Source: Phycisphaerales bacterium (lineage in GTDB: Bacteria > Planctomycetota > Phycisphaerae > Phycisphaerales > UBA1924). From it: a DNA stretch of 64,000 nt. A program made the position numbers and the translations under genes. Location of the stretch: contig CANHCQ010000016.1 in the NCBI GenBank assembly GCA_947459215.1, positions 1-64,000 of the forward strand, read 5' to 3'. A model generated the notes under the pieces. The model saw nothing but the letters and a program-made list of their open reading frames with translations. It was not told where the DNA came from and made no database searches. Numbering within the stretch: position 1 is the first letter of the stretch; each line of letters begins with the position of its first letter. Below are positions 25,353 through 32,791 of the stretch, piece by piece.

Positions 25353-27625
25353 GCGGCGGCACCTCGCTGCGTGGGCTGCGCCGCTGTACGCGGCGCGGCG
25401 ACTGCGTTGGTGAACGCGCCGGACGCTCCGACGGTCGCGTGGCTGAACCAGCGCGAAAGCAACGCATCGAGCACCAGAAGTACGAGGCCGGCGATCAGCA
25501 GCGGCAGGTCGATCGGCGGCGTGCGGTTGTTGACGGGCAGCGCGTCACGCGGCGCGGCGACGCCCTCGGCGCTGGGCTTGAGGAACGTCACGCTTGAGGC
25601 CTGTGCCGCAGCTTTGAGGGACACGCCGATCTGGTCTTGCGATTGCACATCGGTCGCGCTGGCGGCGGCGTCGGCGTTGACCGCGACCAGCTCGCGGGTG
25701 ATGCCGCGGGCATCGACCCGGCGCCACATCGAGGCTCCGCGGGCGGCGTCGCCCATGGCGGCGTTGCCCGCGGGCGTGATGCGGCGCAGTTCCGAAGGGT
25801 CGGCAACGCTCGCGCCGGCGAGCAGCGTGGACGATCCGGAGGCGAGCCCGACGCCCTGACGCACGATTTCCTGGAACAGCGGCACCATGAGCGGCATCGC
25901 CGGGAGGCTGGTCGACTCCAACTCCGGCGCTGTGAGAAGGACCACGAGCAGGCCGCGGGGCGAGTTGTCAGGGCGAGCAGCCAGGAGCAAGGGCGATGCG
26001 TCGTCGAGCGTGAGCAGGCGGGCGGCGTCGCCGCGGACTTCGGCGCTGAGCCAGCGTGCCACAACGACGGGTTTGGCGAGTTCTTCGAGTTCGGCGCTGA
26101 GGCCCGCGAGAAGCGCGACAAGATCCCGCGACTCGGTCGGGCCGGTGCGGATCGGGCGAGCGGTCGGCGCCGCCGTTGTTTCGCGTGCCGCGGTCCACGC
26201 CAGGCCGAAGGACTTGGCCAGCGGCTCCGGCCACTCGTGCATGATGCCCGTGGCGGTTGGCGCGGTGACGACGACGAGCCCGCCTTTTCGGGCGAAATCG
26301 GCGAGCGTGCCCCACGCGTCGGAAGGCAAGAGGTCGGGGCGGGTGATGAACACGCTGTCGGCGCTCAGGAGATCAGCGGGCGAGAGGCGGGTCGGGTCCG
26401 CGCTGGTGATGGTGATCGTTTCGTTCTCGGATTCAAGAGCGCTCGCGACGCCGCCGGTGCGAGGCGAGAGCGCGAGCGTGACCCAGTCGGCAGCGGTGTA
26501 GGACATCGGCGAGCCGCCGCCTCCGAGCGAGTCGGTGGACGGCGCGGCGAGCACGACGCGCACGGTCTCGCGGGACTTCCACGGCTTGCGGAAGACGTTG
26601 TCGCTGGAGATGGCGTCGTCATCGACGCGGGCTTCGATCCACAGGGGCGTGAGTTGCTTCTTCGCGTCCGACTTGGGGAAGCCGATGGGCGCGAGAACGC
26701 TTGCGGATTCCTGCCCCGGGCTGAAGCGGACGGCGGTGGTGGCCCAGGCGGGTGCGTCGGTCTCGCTTGCCTGCACGGCCGCGACGCGGAGGTTGATCGT
26801 GGCGGCGGCGTTCACACCGGGCCCGTGGCGTGCGAGCGTGATGCGGGCCTGCTGCGTCTCGGGGGCGTTGGCCTCGCGCAGCAGCACGCTGCGCAGCGGT
26901 TCGACGCCGACGACCGCGATGTTGTCGAGCGGCTGGGTGGCGGGAGCGGAGACCAGAAGGTCCGGCCGCAGCGTGGACTCGGCGACGTCGGCCGCTTTGG
27001 CCGCATCGACTGAGCCGCGGCGGAGGGCGCTGAAGAGTGCGAGTGCGCTCTGACGCGACGCGTCGCGACCTAGGAGATCGCGGGCGGCGGCGAGGCCACC
27101 GGTGAGGTCCGCGGCGCTGTCGGTGGGTTCGATGGCTTCCACGGCGCGGCGGACGCCAGCGAGTTCGGTGGTGAGCGGCGCGGCGAGTTTCTCGGCCGGG
27201 CCGCCGAGCGTGATGACCGCGGCCCGGTCGCCGCGGGCGGTGTCGAGGCTCTCGAGCAGCCGCAGTGCTTCTTTCTTATTGATGTCGAGTTCCGCCGACT
27301 CGCCCGCGCGGGCCTGAGAGGTCAGCGAGTTGTCGATCACCAGGACGAGGTCGCGGGGCGTGCGGCTCTGGAGGACCGATTCGCCGGCGAACATCGGTCG
27401 CCCCACGGCGAGCGCGAGCAGCAGAACTGCCAGCGTGCGTGCGGCGAGGATGAGGAACTGCTCGAGGCGCATGCGCTTCCGCTGGCGGCGGAAGGCTTCG
27501 AGCACGAATCGCATCGCGCCCCATTCCAGCGGGCGCGTGCGGCGGCGGAAGAGCAGGTGGATCACAACCGGTGCCGCCACGCAGCCGAGGGCGATGAGGG
27601 CGAGGGTTGGATTCAGAAAGGACAT
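25349..27625 (-). CDS. BatA-like aerotolerance-regulator N-terminal domain protein
   Basis: 758-residue membrane protein with the BatA/aerotolerance N-terminal domain: MSFLNPTLALIALGCVAAPVVIHLL, then RRTRPLEWGAMRFVLEAF and a second helix LAVLLLALAVGRPMFAG. A VWA domain follows (DLVLVIDNSLTSQ, where the MIDAS serine pattern is DNSLT). The central 450 residues are beta-rich and the C-terminus has a last helix LPLLIAGLVLLVLDALL. ATG 27625 is chosen as the family-typical start; a heptamer repeat occupies the region just upstream. Its TGA overlaps the GTG of the VWA gene. Second gene of the operon, downstream of DUF58. Confidence 0.85.
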   Translation of the reverse strand: MSFLNPTLALIALGCVAAPVVIHLLFRRRTRPLEWGAMRFVLEAFRRQRKRMRLEQFLILAARTLAVLLLALAVGRPMFAGESVLQSRTPRDLVLVIDNSLTSQARAGESAELDINKKEALRLLESLDTARGDRAAVITLGGPAEKLAAPLTTELAGVRRAVEAIEPTDSAADLTGGLAAARDLLGRDASRQSALALFSALRRGSVDAAKAADVAESTLRPDLLVSAPATQPLDNIAVVGVEPLRSVLLREANAPETQQARITLARHGPGVNAAATINLRVAAVQASETDAPAWATTAVRFSPGQESASVLAPIGFPKSDAKKQLTPLWIEARVDDDAISSDNVFRKPWKSRETVRVVLAAPSTDSLGGGGSPMSYTAADWVTLALSPRTGGVASALESENETITITSADPTRLSPADLLSADSVFITRPDLLPSDAWGTLADFARKGGLVVVTAPTATGIMHEWPEPLAKSFGLAWTAARETTAAPTARPIRTGPTESRDLVALLAGLSAELEELAKPVVVARWLSAEVRGDAARLLTLDDASPLLLAARPDNSPRGLLVVLLTAPELESTSLPAMPLMVPLFQEIVRQGVGLASGSSTLLAGASVADPSELRRITPAGNAAMGDAARGASMWRRVDARGITRELVAVNADAAASATDVQSQDQIGVSLKAAAQASSVTFLKPSAEGVAAPRDALPVNNRTPPIDLPLLIAGLVLLVLDALLSRWFSHATVGASGAFTNAVAAPRTAAQPTQRGAAA

Positions 27626-27626
27626 A

Positions 27627-27688
27627 GGCACTGGGGACTAGGCACTAGGCACTATGAAGAGGCACTCGGCATGAGGCATCGGGCATCG
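27627..27688. repeat. Degenerate heptamer tandem repeat (GGCACTA/GGCATCG)
   Basis: Eight 7-mers in register except for one 6-base interruption: GGCACTG, GGGACTA, GGCACTA twice, TGAAGA, GGCACTC, GGCATGA, GGCATCG twice. It fills the 78-base gap between the DUF58 and BatA-like genes and begins one base upstream of the BatA start, where a ribosome-binding site would sit. Same unit length as the array at 1-105. Confidence 0.8.
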
Positions 27689-27703
27689 GGAAAGGCGGGT
27701 GGG

Positions 27704-28744
27704 CTACGCCAGGTGGCGTTTGATCTGGGCGTTGCGGCGCGAGACGAAGGCGGCGAGGGCGGGGCCGAGGAAGTCGTGGGTGTTGACAACGGTGTGGTCG
27801 TAGCCCAGGCCTCGGAGCAGGGTGCGGAGTTGGGTGTTGTGTTCTTCGATCGCGGCGAGATAGGCGGAGCGGATGGAGCGTGGGTCGAGGCGGATGGGTG
27901 CTTCGCCTTCGAGACCCTGGAAGATCACGCCGCCCGCGGCGTCGCGGAGGTCGAAATCCATTTCGGCGCGGTCGAGGATCTGGAAGGCCATGATGTCGGC
28001 CTTGGCATGGCGGGCACGGGCCAGCGCGTCGCGGATTGCCGAGAGGTCCATGAAGAAATCGCTGACGATCGCGATGATGCAGCGGTTGGTGACCTGACCC
28101 AAGGTCTGGTCGATGGCGCGGCGGAGGTCGCTGGAGCGCTGGGTCGCGGGCGTGCCTCGCGCCGGGTGGGAGGCGAGGGCACTGACGATCTGACGCCAGG
28201 TCTCCTGCCCGCTGGAGCGCTTGAGCACAAGCTTCACTTGATCATCGAACATCTCCAGCCCGACCCGGTCGCCCTGGCGGAGCGTGATGTAGGAAAGCGC
28301 GGCGGCGAGCGCGGTCGCGTGATCGAACTTGCTCCAATGCGCACGACCGTCCGGGCTGGTCTCGCGGCCGACGCCCGAAGCGTCGGCGAACGAGCGGCTG
28401 CCGAAAGACATCGAGCCTGAGCAATCAACCAGCACGATCAGATCGAGATTCGTTTCCTGCTGGTACTGCTTGAGGTGCAGCTTGTCGGAGCGGGCGAAGA
28501 CCTTCCAGTCCAGGTGCCGAAGGTCGTCGCCGGGCGAATATGGGCGGTGTTGAGCGAACTCGACCGAGAAGCCCTGGTATGGCGAGCGGTGCTGGCCGCT
28601 GGAGAGGCCCTCGACGATCATCTTGGCACGCATCTCGAACGTCGCGAGCCGGGCGAGCGTCTGCGGGTGGAGATACAGCGACGCGTCGATGGGCGTGCCG
28701 GAGCCGCTGTTGGTCGCACCCGGGTTGTTCTCGCCGATCGCCAT
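27704..28744 (-). CDS. DUF58 domain protein
   Basis: 346-residue DUF58 protein, first gene of the operon. The family core is present: RPYSPGDDLRHLDWKVFARS, then KQYQQETNLDLIVLVDCSGSM, a VWA-like MIDAS (DCSGSM), and IIAIVSDFFMDL later. DUF58 proteins usually partner a MoxR AAA ATPase encoded just upstream; no MoxR gene is adjacent here because a divergent lipoprotein gene occupies that position. ATG 28744 removes an upstream low-complexity extension and leaves TATCCT 7 nt before the start, consistent with a leaderless operon promoter. The C-terminus LAAFVSRRNAQIKRHLA is a family-like end. Confidence 0.9.
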   Translation of the reverse strand: MAIGENNPGATNSGSGTPIDASLYLHPQTLARLATFEMRAKMIVEGLSSGQHRSPYQGFSVEFAQHRPYSPGDDLRHLDWKVFARSDKLHLKQYQQETNLDLIVLVDCSGSMSFGSRSFADASGVGRETSPDGRAHWSKFDHATALAAALSYITLRQGDRVGLEMFDDQVKLVLKRSSGQETWRQIVSALASHPARGTPATQRSSDLRRAIDQTLGQVTNRCIIAIVSDFFMDLSAIRDALARARHAKADIMAFQILDRAEMDFDLRDAAGGVIFQGLEGEAPIRLDPRSIRSAYLAAIEEHNTQLRTLLRGLGYDHTVVNTHDFLGPALAAFVSRRNAQIKRHLA

Positions 28745-28751
28745 TGGTCTG

Positions 28752-28757
28752 AGGATA
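28752..28757 (-). promoter_or_regulatory. Candidate -10 hexamer TATCCT for the DUF58-BatA operon
   Basis: On the minus strand TATCCT precedes ATG 28744 by 7 nt. It would drive the whole seven-gene operon from a leaderless start. Confidence 0.4.
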
Positions 28758-28868
28758 GTGGAGCGGGGCCGCCGCCGCACGGTTCGACCGCGACGCCGGA
28801 TGCCGCTCGACGCTCGTGGTACGCTGCCCACACGCCGAAGTTTCGACTTCCGTGCCGGGAGTTCACGT

Positions 28869-29315
28869 ATGACCCGATTCTGCACCCGTGCGGCGCCCGT
28901 CGTTGTGGCCATGGTCTCGTTCCTGCTCTTGGGGTGCGAGAACAAGCTGACACGGGACAACTACGACCGCGTTCAGGTCGGCATGAGCCTCATGCAGGTC
29001 ACCGACATACTCGGCGAGGGCGAGAAGCAGGAAAAAGGCGGTGCCTCGAAACTCGCTCAGGACATGCTGGGATTGGAACTCTCCGGCGCGACGGCCCGCC
29101 AGAACGCTCATCAGGCCAAGCAGGGCCTGAAGGACCTGACCGGCCCCGACGGTACGACGCCGCAGGTCGCAACCAACACGCCCACCCGCGTCCCGAGCGA
29201 AACGCAGCGCGTTCCGGTCCGAGATGTGTACCTCTGGCGAACCGACAAAGTCGAGATATCGGTCCAGTTCCAGGATGAAAAGGTCGTTGACAAGAACCAG
29301 TTCGGCCTCGACTAG
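28869..29315 (+). CDS. BamE/SmpA-like lipoprotein
   Basis: 148-residue lipoprotein: a short signal ends in the lipobox LLGC (C23). NYDRVQVGMSLMQVTDILGE right after it is the SmpA/OmlA (BamE-like) motif, and the C-terminal VYLWRTDKVEISVQFQDEKV is the typical WRxxxxxxxxxFxxxxV strand pair. BamE proteins assist outer-membrane protein assembly; here the fold is likely but the role is inferred. A Thr/Pro-rich loop (GPDGTTPQVATNTPTRVPSE) is inserted between the two parts. GGGAG lies 8 nt before ATG 28869. TACGCT at 28820-28825 is a candidate -10. Divergent from the DUF58 operon. Confidence 0.75.
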   Translation: MTRFCTRAAPVVVAMVSFLLLGCENKLTRDNYDRVQVGMSLMQVTDILGEGEKQEKGGASKLAQDMLGLELSGATARQNAHQAKQGLKDLTGPDGTTPQVATNTPTRVPSETQRVPVRDVYLWRTDKVEISVQFQDEKVVDKNQFGLD

Positions 29316-29387
29316 CCATTGCCTGCTCGCGCCATGCAAGAACAAGGCTGATGCCGCGTTACGCGTCCAGCCCTGAAGGAGCCTCGC

Positions 29388-30494
29388 ATGAACGCGCTGC
29401 CGTGTGCCGAGTTCTTGGTGCGACCGTTGTCGCTGATCGCACGATCGCTCGCCTGCCGGAGCCTTGTGATCGCCTTTCTTCTGGCCGTGCCGGCCGCCGC
29501 CCAGGCGTACAAGCCCGAGCCCGGACCCTATAAGGCCGAGGCGATCGATCTCGTGCTGACCGTCGCCGACGTTCCCGCCCGCGGCGAGTCATCGCGCGAC
29601 ATTCCGATCAAGGTCCGCTACCCACTCCACGCGAGTGGGCCGTTGCCGCTGCTGGTTTTCAGCCACGGCATGGGCGGGTCCTCCAACGCGTTTCCGGAGT
29701 TGAGCGAGCATTTCGCCACCCACGGTTACGTTGTCATTCTGCCCACGCACTCGGACTCGGTGAAGCTCCGCCGCGAGAAGGGCGAAGACGCCGGACGCGA
29801 GATCATGGGCGATCCCGCCGGCTACGTCCGAAACGTCAAGCCGTTTGAGCGGGTCGATGATGTGAAGCGCATTCTCGACGCGTTGCCCGTTGTCGAACAG
29901 AAGATCTTTGCCGACGGCAAGGCGTCGATCTCGCGCGACGCGATCGCCATGGCAGGCCACTCGGCGGGCGCGATGACCACGCAGATCGCCTTTGGCGTCA
30001 AGGCCCGCACACGGCTCCTCGGCGGCGTGCAGAGCGCCGCCGACCCGCGGATTAAGGCCGCGGTCGTGATCTCCGGCCAGGGTCTCAAGACGCGGCTATT
30101 CACCAAGGACAGCTGGTCCGACCTCGACAAACCGATGCTGGTCATCACCGGCAGCGAGGACACGGCCAAGGCAGGCAGGGACACACCCGAATCGCGGCGG
30201 CATCCGTTCGAGTACGCGCCGGTGAGCACGGGCGAGCCGCACACGTACTTGCTGTGGATCGAGGGTGCGACGCACGGTTCGTACCAGGGCAAGTCGGCGG
30301 CGGCGCTGTTGGGTGAGAAGCCCGAGGACCCGGCGATGGTCGCGGCAGCTACGAACTCCGCGACGCTGGCGTTCCTCGATGCGTATGTGAAGTTCGCGCC
30401 CGACAGCGACGAGGCCAGGGCCGCCCGCGGGTATCTCGCCGGCGACGGGATCTCCAAGCAGAGCGGAGGCAAGGCCAGCGTGCAGAGCAAGTAG
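29388..30494 (+). CDS. Exported alpha/beta hydrolase (dienelactone/PAF-acetylhydrolase-like)
   Basis: 368-residue exported hydrolase. Signal peptide ends near AVPAAAQA (residue ~42). PLLVFSHGMGGSSNAF is the oxyanion-hole strand, AMAGHSAGAMTTQIAFG (near residue 190) the nucleophile elbow with Ser, and VITGSEDTAKAG plus the late His in EGATHGSYQG fit the Asp/His of the triad. The layout matches chlorophyllase/PAF-acetylhydrolase-like esterases. AAGGAG lies 6 nt before ATG 29388. Substrate unknown. Confidence 0.82.
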   Translation: MNALPCAEFLVRPLSLIARSLACRSLVIAFLLAVPAAAQAYKPEPGPYKAEAIDLVLTVADVPARGESSRDIPIKVRYPLHASGPLPLLVFSHGMGGSSNAFPELSEHFATHGYVVILPTHSDSVKLRREKGEDAGREIMGDPAGYVRNVKPFERVDDVKRILDALPVVEQKIFADGKASISRDAIAMAGHSAGAMTTQIAFGVKARTRLLGGVQSAADPRIKAAVVISGQGLKTRLFTKDSWSDLDKPMLVITGSEDTAKAGRDTPESRRHPFEYAPVSTGEPHTYLLWIEGATHGSYQGKSAAALLGEKPEDPAMVAAATNSATLAFLDAYVKFAPDSDEARAARGYLAGDGISKQSGGKASVQSK

Positions 30495-30559
30495 CACGTG
30501 ATGTCTCGCCGCGAGCTGGTCTGTCCTTGCCCCGAGGCGATCATCGCCGGGCGACCGCG

Positions 30560-30588
30560 TTGCGTGAGTCACCGACGCACTCCTAAAC
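30560..30588 (+). promoter_or_regulatory. Leaderless promoter of the ABC exporter gene
   Basis: TTGCGT (30560-30565), a 17-base spacer, then TAAACT (30583-30588), and 6 nt to ATG 30595. This is the best sigma-70-like promoter in the window; the predicted transcription start falls on or next to the start codon. Confidence 0.55.
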
Positions 30589-30594
30589 TGAACC

Positions 30595-32784
30595 ATGCTG
30601 TTCCAGCGGCGCAGCAGCCGCACTCGATATCGCGATTACTTGGCGAAAAGCAAGGACCCGGCCTGGGCGAAACTCGACTCGGCCGAGGCGGCTGGCTCGC
30701 GCGAGAAAAAGGGCAAGCGCACCCGTGGGTTCTTCGATCTCTTCCGCCTGTTCTGGCAGGAGATCGAGTCCTTTCACCGCACGGTCTACTTCGCCATCGC
30801 GACGGTGACGGTCGCGACATGCATCAGCCTGGTGCTGCCGACGAGCACGCTGATCACCATCGACTACATCGTGACCGACAACCCCGGACCGGCGGGCATC
30901 TCGCCGCGGGTGAAGGAGTGGCTGCAGACCTTCGGTCTGACGATCGATCCCGCCGCGATCACCCGGGGCGATCGTGTGGCGCTGCTGTGGGTGATGGGCG
31001 CGACGATGGTGCTGATCTCGTGCGTCAGCGTGCTGATCTGGATGTGGGGCCGTTGGCAGATGACGCGATTGACCAAGCGCGTGCAGGCCGCGGTGCGCAA
31101 GAAGGTCTTCGAGCAAGCCGTGCGTCTGCCGCTGCACCGCGTGCAGCAGATGAAGACCGGCGGCATGGTGAGCGTGCTGCGCGAGGACGCGGGTGCATCG
31201 GCCGAGCTGCTGTTCAGCCTGATCTACAACCCGGTTCGGGCCATCGTGCAACTGCTTGGAACACTGATCATCCTCGCGGTGGTCGACTGGCGCATGCTCG
31301 TGGGTGGCCTGCTCCTCATCCCCGCGGTGTGGCTCAGCCATCGGACGTGGATCGGCAAGATCCGGCCGGTCTTCCGTGACATCCGCATCACGCGCTCCAG
31401 CATCGACGCCCAGACCACCGAGGCCTTCGGCGGCATGCGCGTCGTCCGTGGCTTCTCGCGCGAGCTCTCTGAGTCCGGTCGCTTCACCCGCGCCGGACAC
31501 TTCATGTCGCGCCAGGAGATTCTCGTCTGGTGGTGGTCCCGCATCCTCGAAGTGCTCTGGTCGATGCTGATCCCGATCGCCTCGACCGGCGTGCTCATCT
31601 ACGGCGGAACGCAGGTCATCCGCGGCGAACTCACCATTGGCCAGGTGATGATGTTCACCAGTTACCTGCTCATGCTCCTCAGCCCGCTCGAGACGCTGAC
31701 GAACACCGCGACGGCGGTGCAGACCAACCTCGCAGGCTTTGATCGCATCCTCGACATCCTCGCCGAGCCGCGGGAGTTTCAGGAGGACGAGGCGCGGGGC
31801 CGGCCGCTGGAACGGGCGCAGGTCCAGGGCCGCGTCACGCTGGAGCACGTGAGTTTCGCGTATCCGGCGCAGACCGGGCGCGTGAAGGGCGCTCGCGCGA
31901 TGGAGGAGCCCAGCCCAGACGCCTCGAAACCGGGTGACTCCAAGCCGGGTGAATCGAAGTCTCACGCAGCAAACCCCGAGACCACGCCGCGGCCGGTGCT
32001 GCGCGACGTCAGCATCGACGTTCCGCACGGCATGACGGTGGCCCTGGTCGGTGCCAGCGGCAGCGGCAAGACCACGCTCTGCAACCTGATCGCGCGGTTC
32101 TTCGATCCCTGCGAGGTCGCCATCCCCGAAGAGGGCATCACGCTCCCGCGCGGACGCATCATGCTCGACGGCATCGACCTTCGCGATATCGACGTGCGCC
32201 ACTATCGGCGGCTGCTTGGAATCGTGGAGCAGGATGTGTTCCTGTTCGACGGCAGCGTGGCGGAGAACATCGCCTACGGCCGCATCGACAGCGAGGGCGA
32301 CGGCTTGCCCTCGCGCGAGACCGTGCTGCGCAGCGTGCGGGCCGCCGCGGACGCGGCCAACGCGGCCGAGTTCATCGAAAAACTTGAGTTCGGCTACGAC
32401 ACCGTCATCGGCGAGCGCGGCGTGCGGCTCAGTGGCGGGCAGAAGCAGCGTCTGGCCATCGCCCGTGCGCTCTTTGCCGATCCCCTGATCCTCATCCTCG
32501 ACGAAGCCACGAGCAACCTCGACGCCGAGAGCGAGGCCATGATCCAGCGCAGTCTCGCGGGCCTGATGCGCGGCCGCACCAGTTTCGTCATCGCCCACCG
32601 GCTCAGCACCATCCGCCACGCCGATCTCATCGTGGTGCTCGAACAGGGCCGCGTGATCGAGACCGGGTCGCACGAGACCTTGCTCGCCGCGGGCGGGCGC
32701 TACGCCGACCTCTTGCGGACGCAGCTCGAAGCCCATTCCCCCGAAGCCGCCGCGGCGATCAAGCTGGCGCTGGCACGCCGCTAG
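30595..32784 (+). CDS. ABC exporter, fused permease and ATP-binding protein (MsbA-like)
   Basis: 729-residue half-transporter: an N-terminal membrane domain with about six helices (TVYFAIATVTVATCISLVL, LLWVMGATMVLISCVSVLI, LLGTLIILAVVDWRMLVGG and others), then an ATPase domain with Walker A ALVGASGSGKTTLCNL (near residue 485), signature RLSGGQKQRLAIARAL (near 612), Walker B LILILDEATSNLD (near 632) and the H-loop in FVIAHRLSTIRHAD. A Lys/Ser/Pro-rich insert (residues ~430-460) separates the domains. Exports a lipid or hydrophobic substrate in the family; substrate unknown here. Unlike most neighbours it has an almost complete leaderless promoter. It ends 7 bases from the convergent rlmKL gene. 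Confidence 0.92.
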   Translation: MLFQRRSSRTRYRDYLAKSKDPAWAKLDSAEAAGSREKKGKRTRGFFDLFRLFWQEIESFHRTVYFAIATVTVATCISLVLPTSTLITIDYIVTDNPGPAGISPRVKEWLQTFGLTIDPAAITRGDRVALLWVMGATMVLISCVSVLIWMWGRWQMTRLTKRVQAAVRKKVFEQAVRLPLHRVQQMKTGGMVSVLREDAGASAELLFSLIYNPVRAIVQLLGTLIILAVVDWRMLVGGLLLIPAVWLSHRTWIGKIRPVFRDIRITRSSIDAQTTEAFGGMRVVRGFSRELSESGRFTRAGHFMSRQEILVWWWSRILEVLWSMLIPIASTGVLIYGGTQVIRGELTIGQVMMFTSYLLMLLSPLETLTNTATAVQTNLAGFDRILDILAEPREFQEDEARGRPLERAQVQGRVTLEHVSFAYPAQTGRVKGARAMEEPSPDASKPGDSKPGESKSHAANPETTPRPVLRDVSIDVPHGMTVALVGASGSGKTTLCNLIARFFDPCEVAIPEEGITLPRGRIMLDGIDLRDIDVRHYRRLLGIVEQDVFLFDGSVAENIAYGRIDSEGDGLPSRETVLRSVRAAADAANAAEFIEKLEFGYDTVIGERGVRLSGGQKQRLAIARALFADPLILILDEATSNLDAESEAMIQRSLAGLMRGRTSFVIAHRLSTIRHADLIVVLEQGRVIETGSHETLLAAGGRYADLLRTQLEAHSPEAAAAIKLALARR

Positions 32785-32791
32785 ATGATCT

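Noticed and set aside
22041..25859. 1272-residue plus-strand open frame
   Set aside because: Lies opposite the DUF4175-like, VWA and BatA genes, which have recognisable domains; the plus frame is Arg/Gly/Glu low-complexity.
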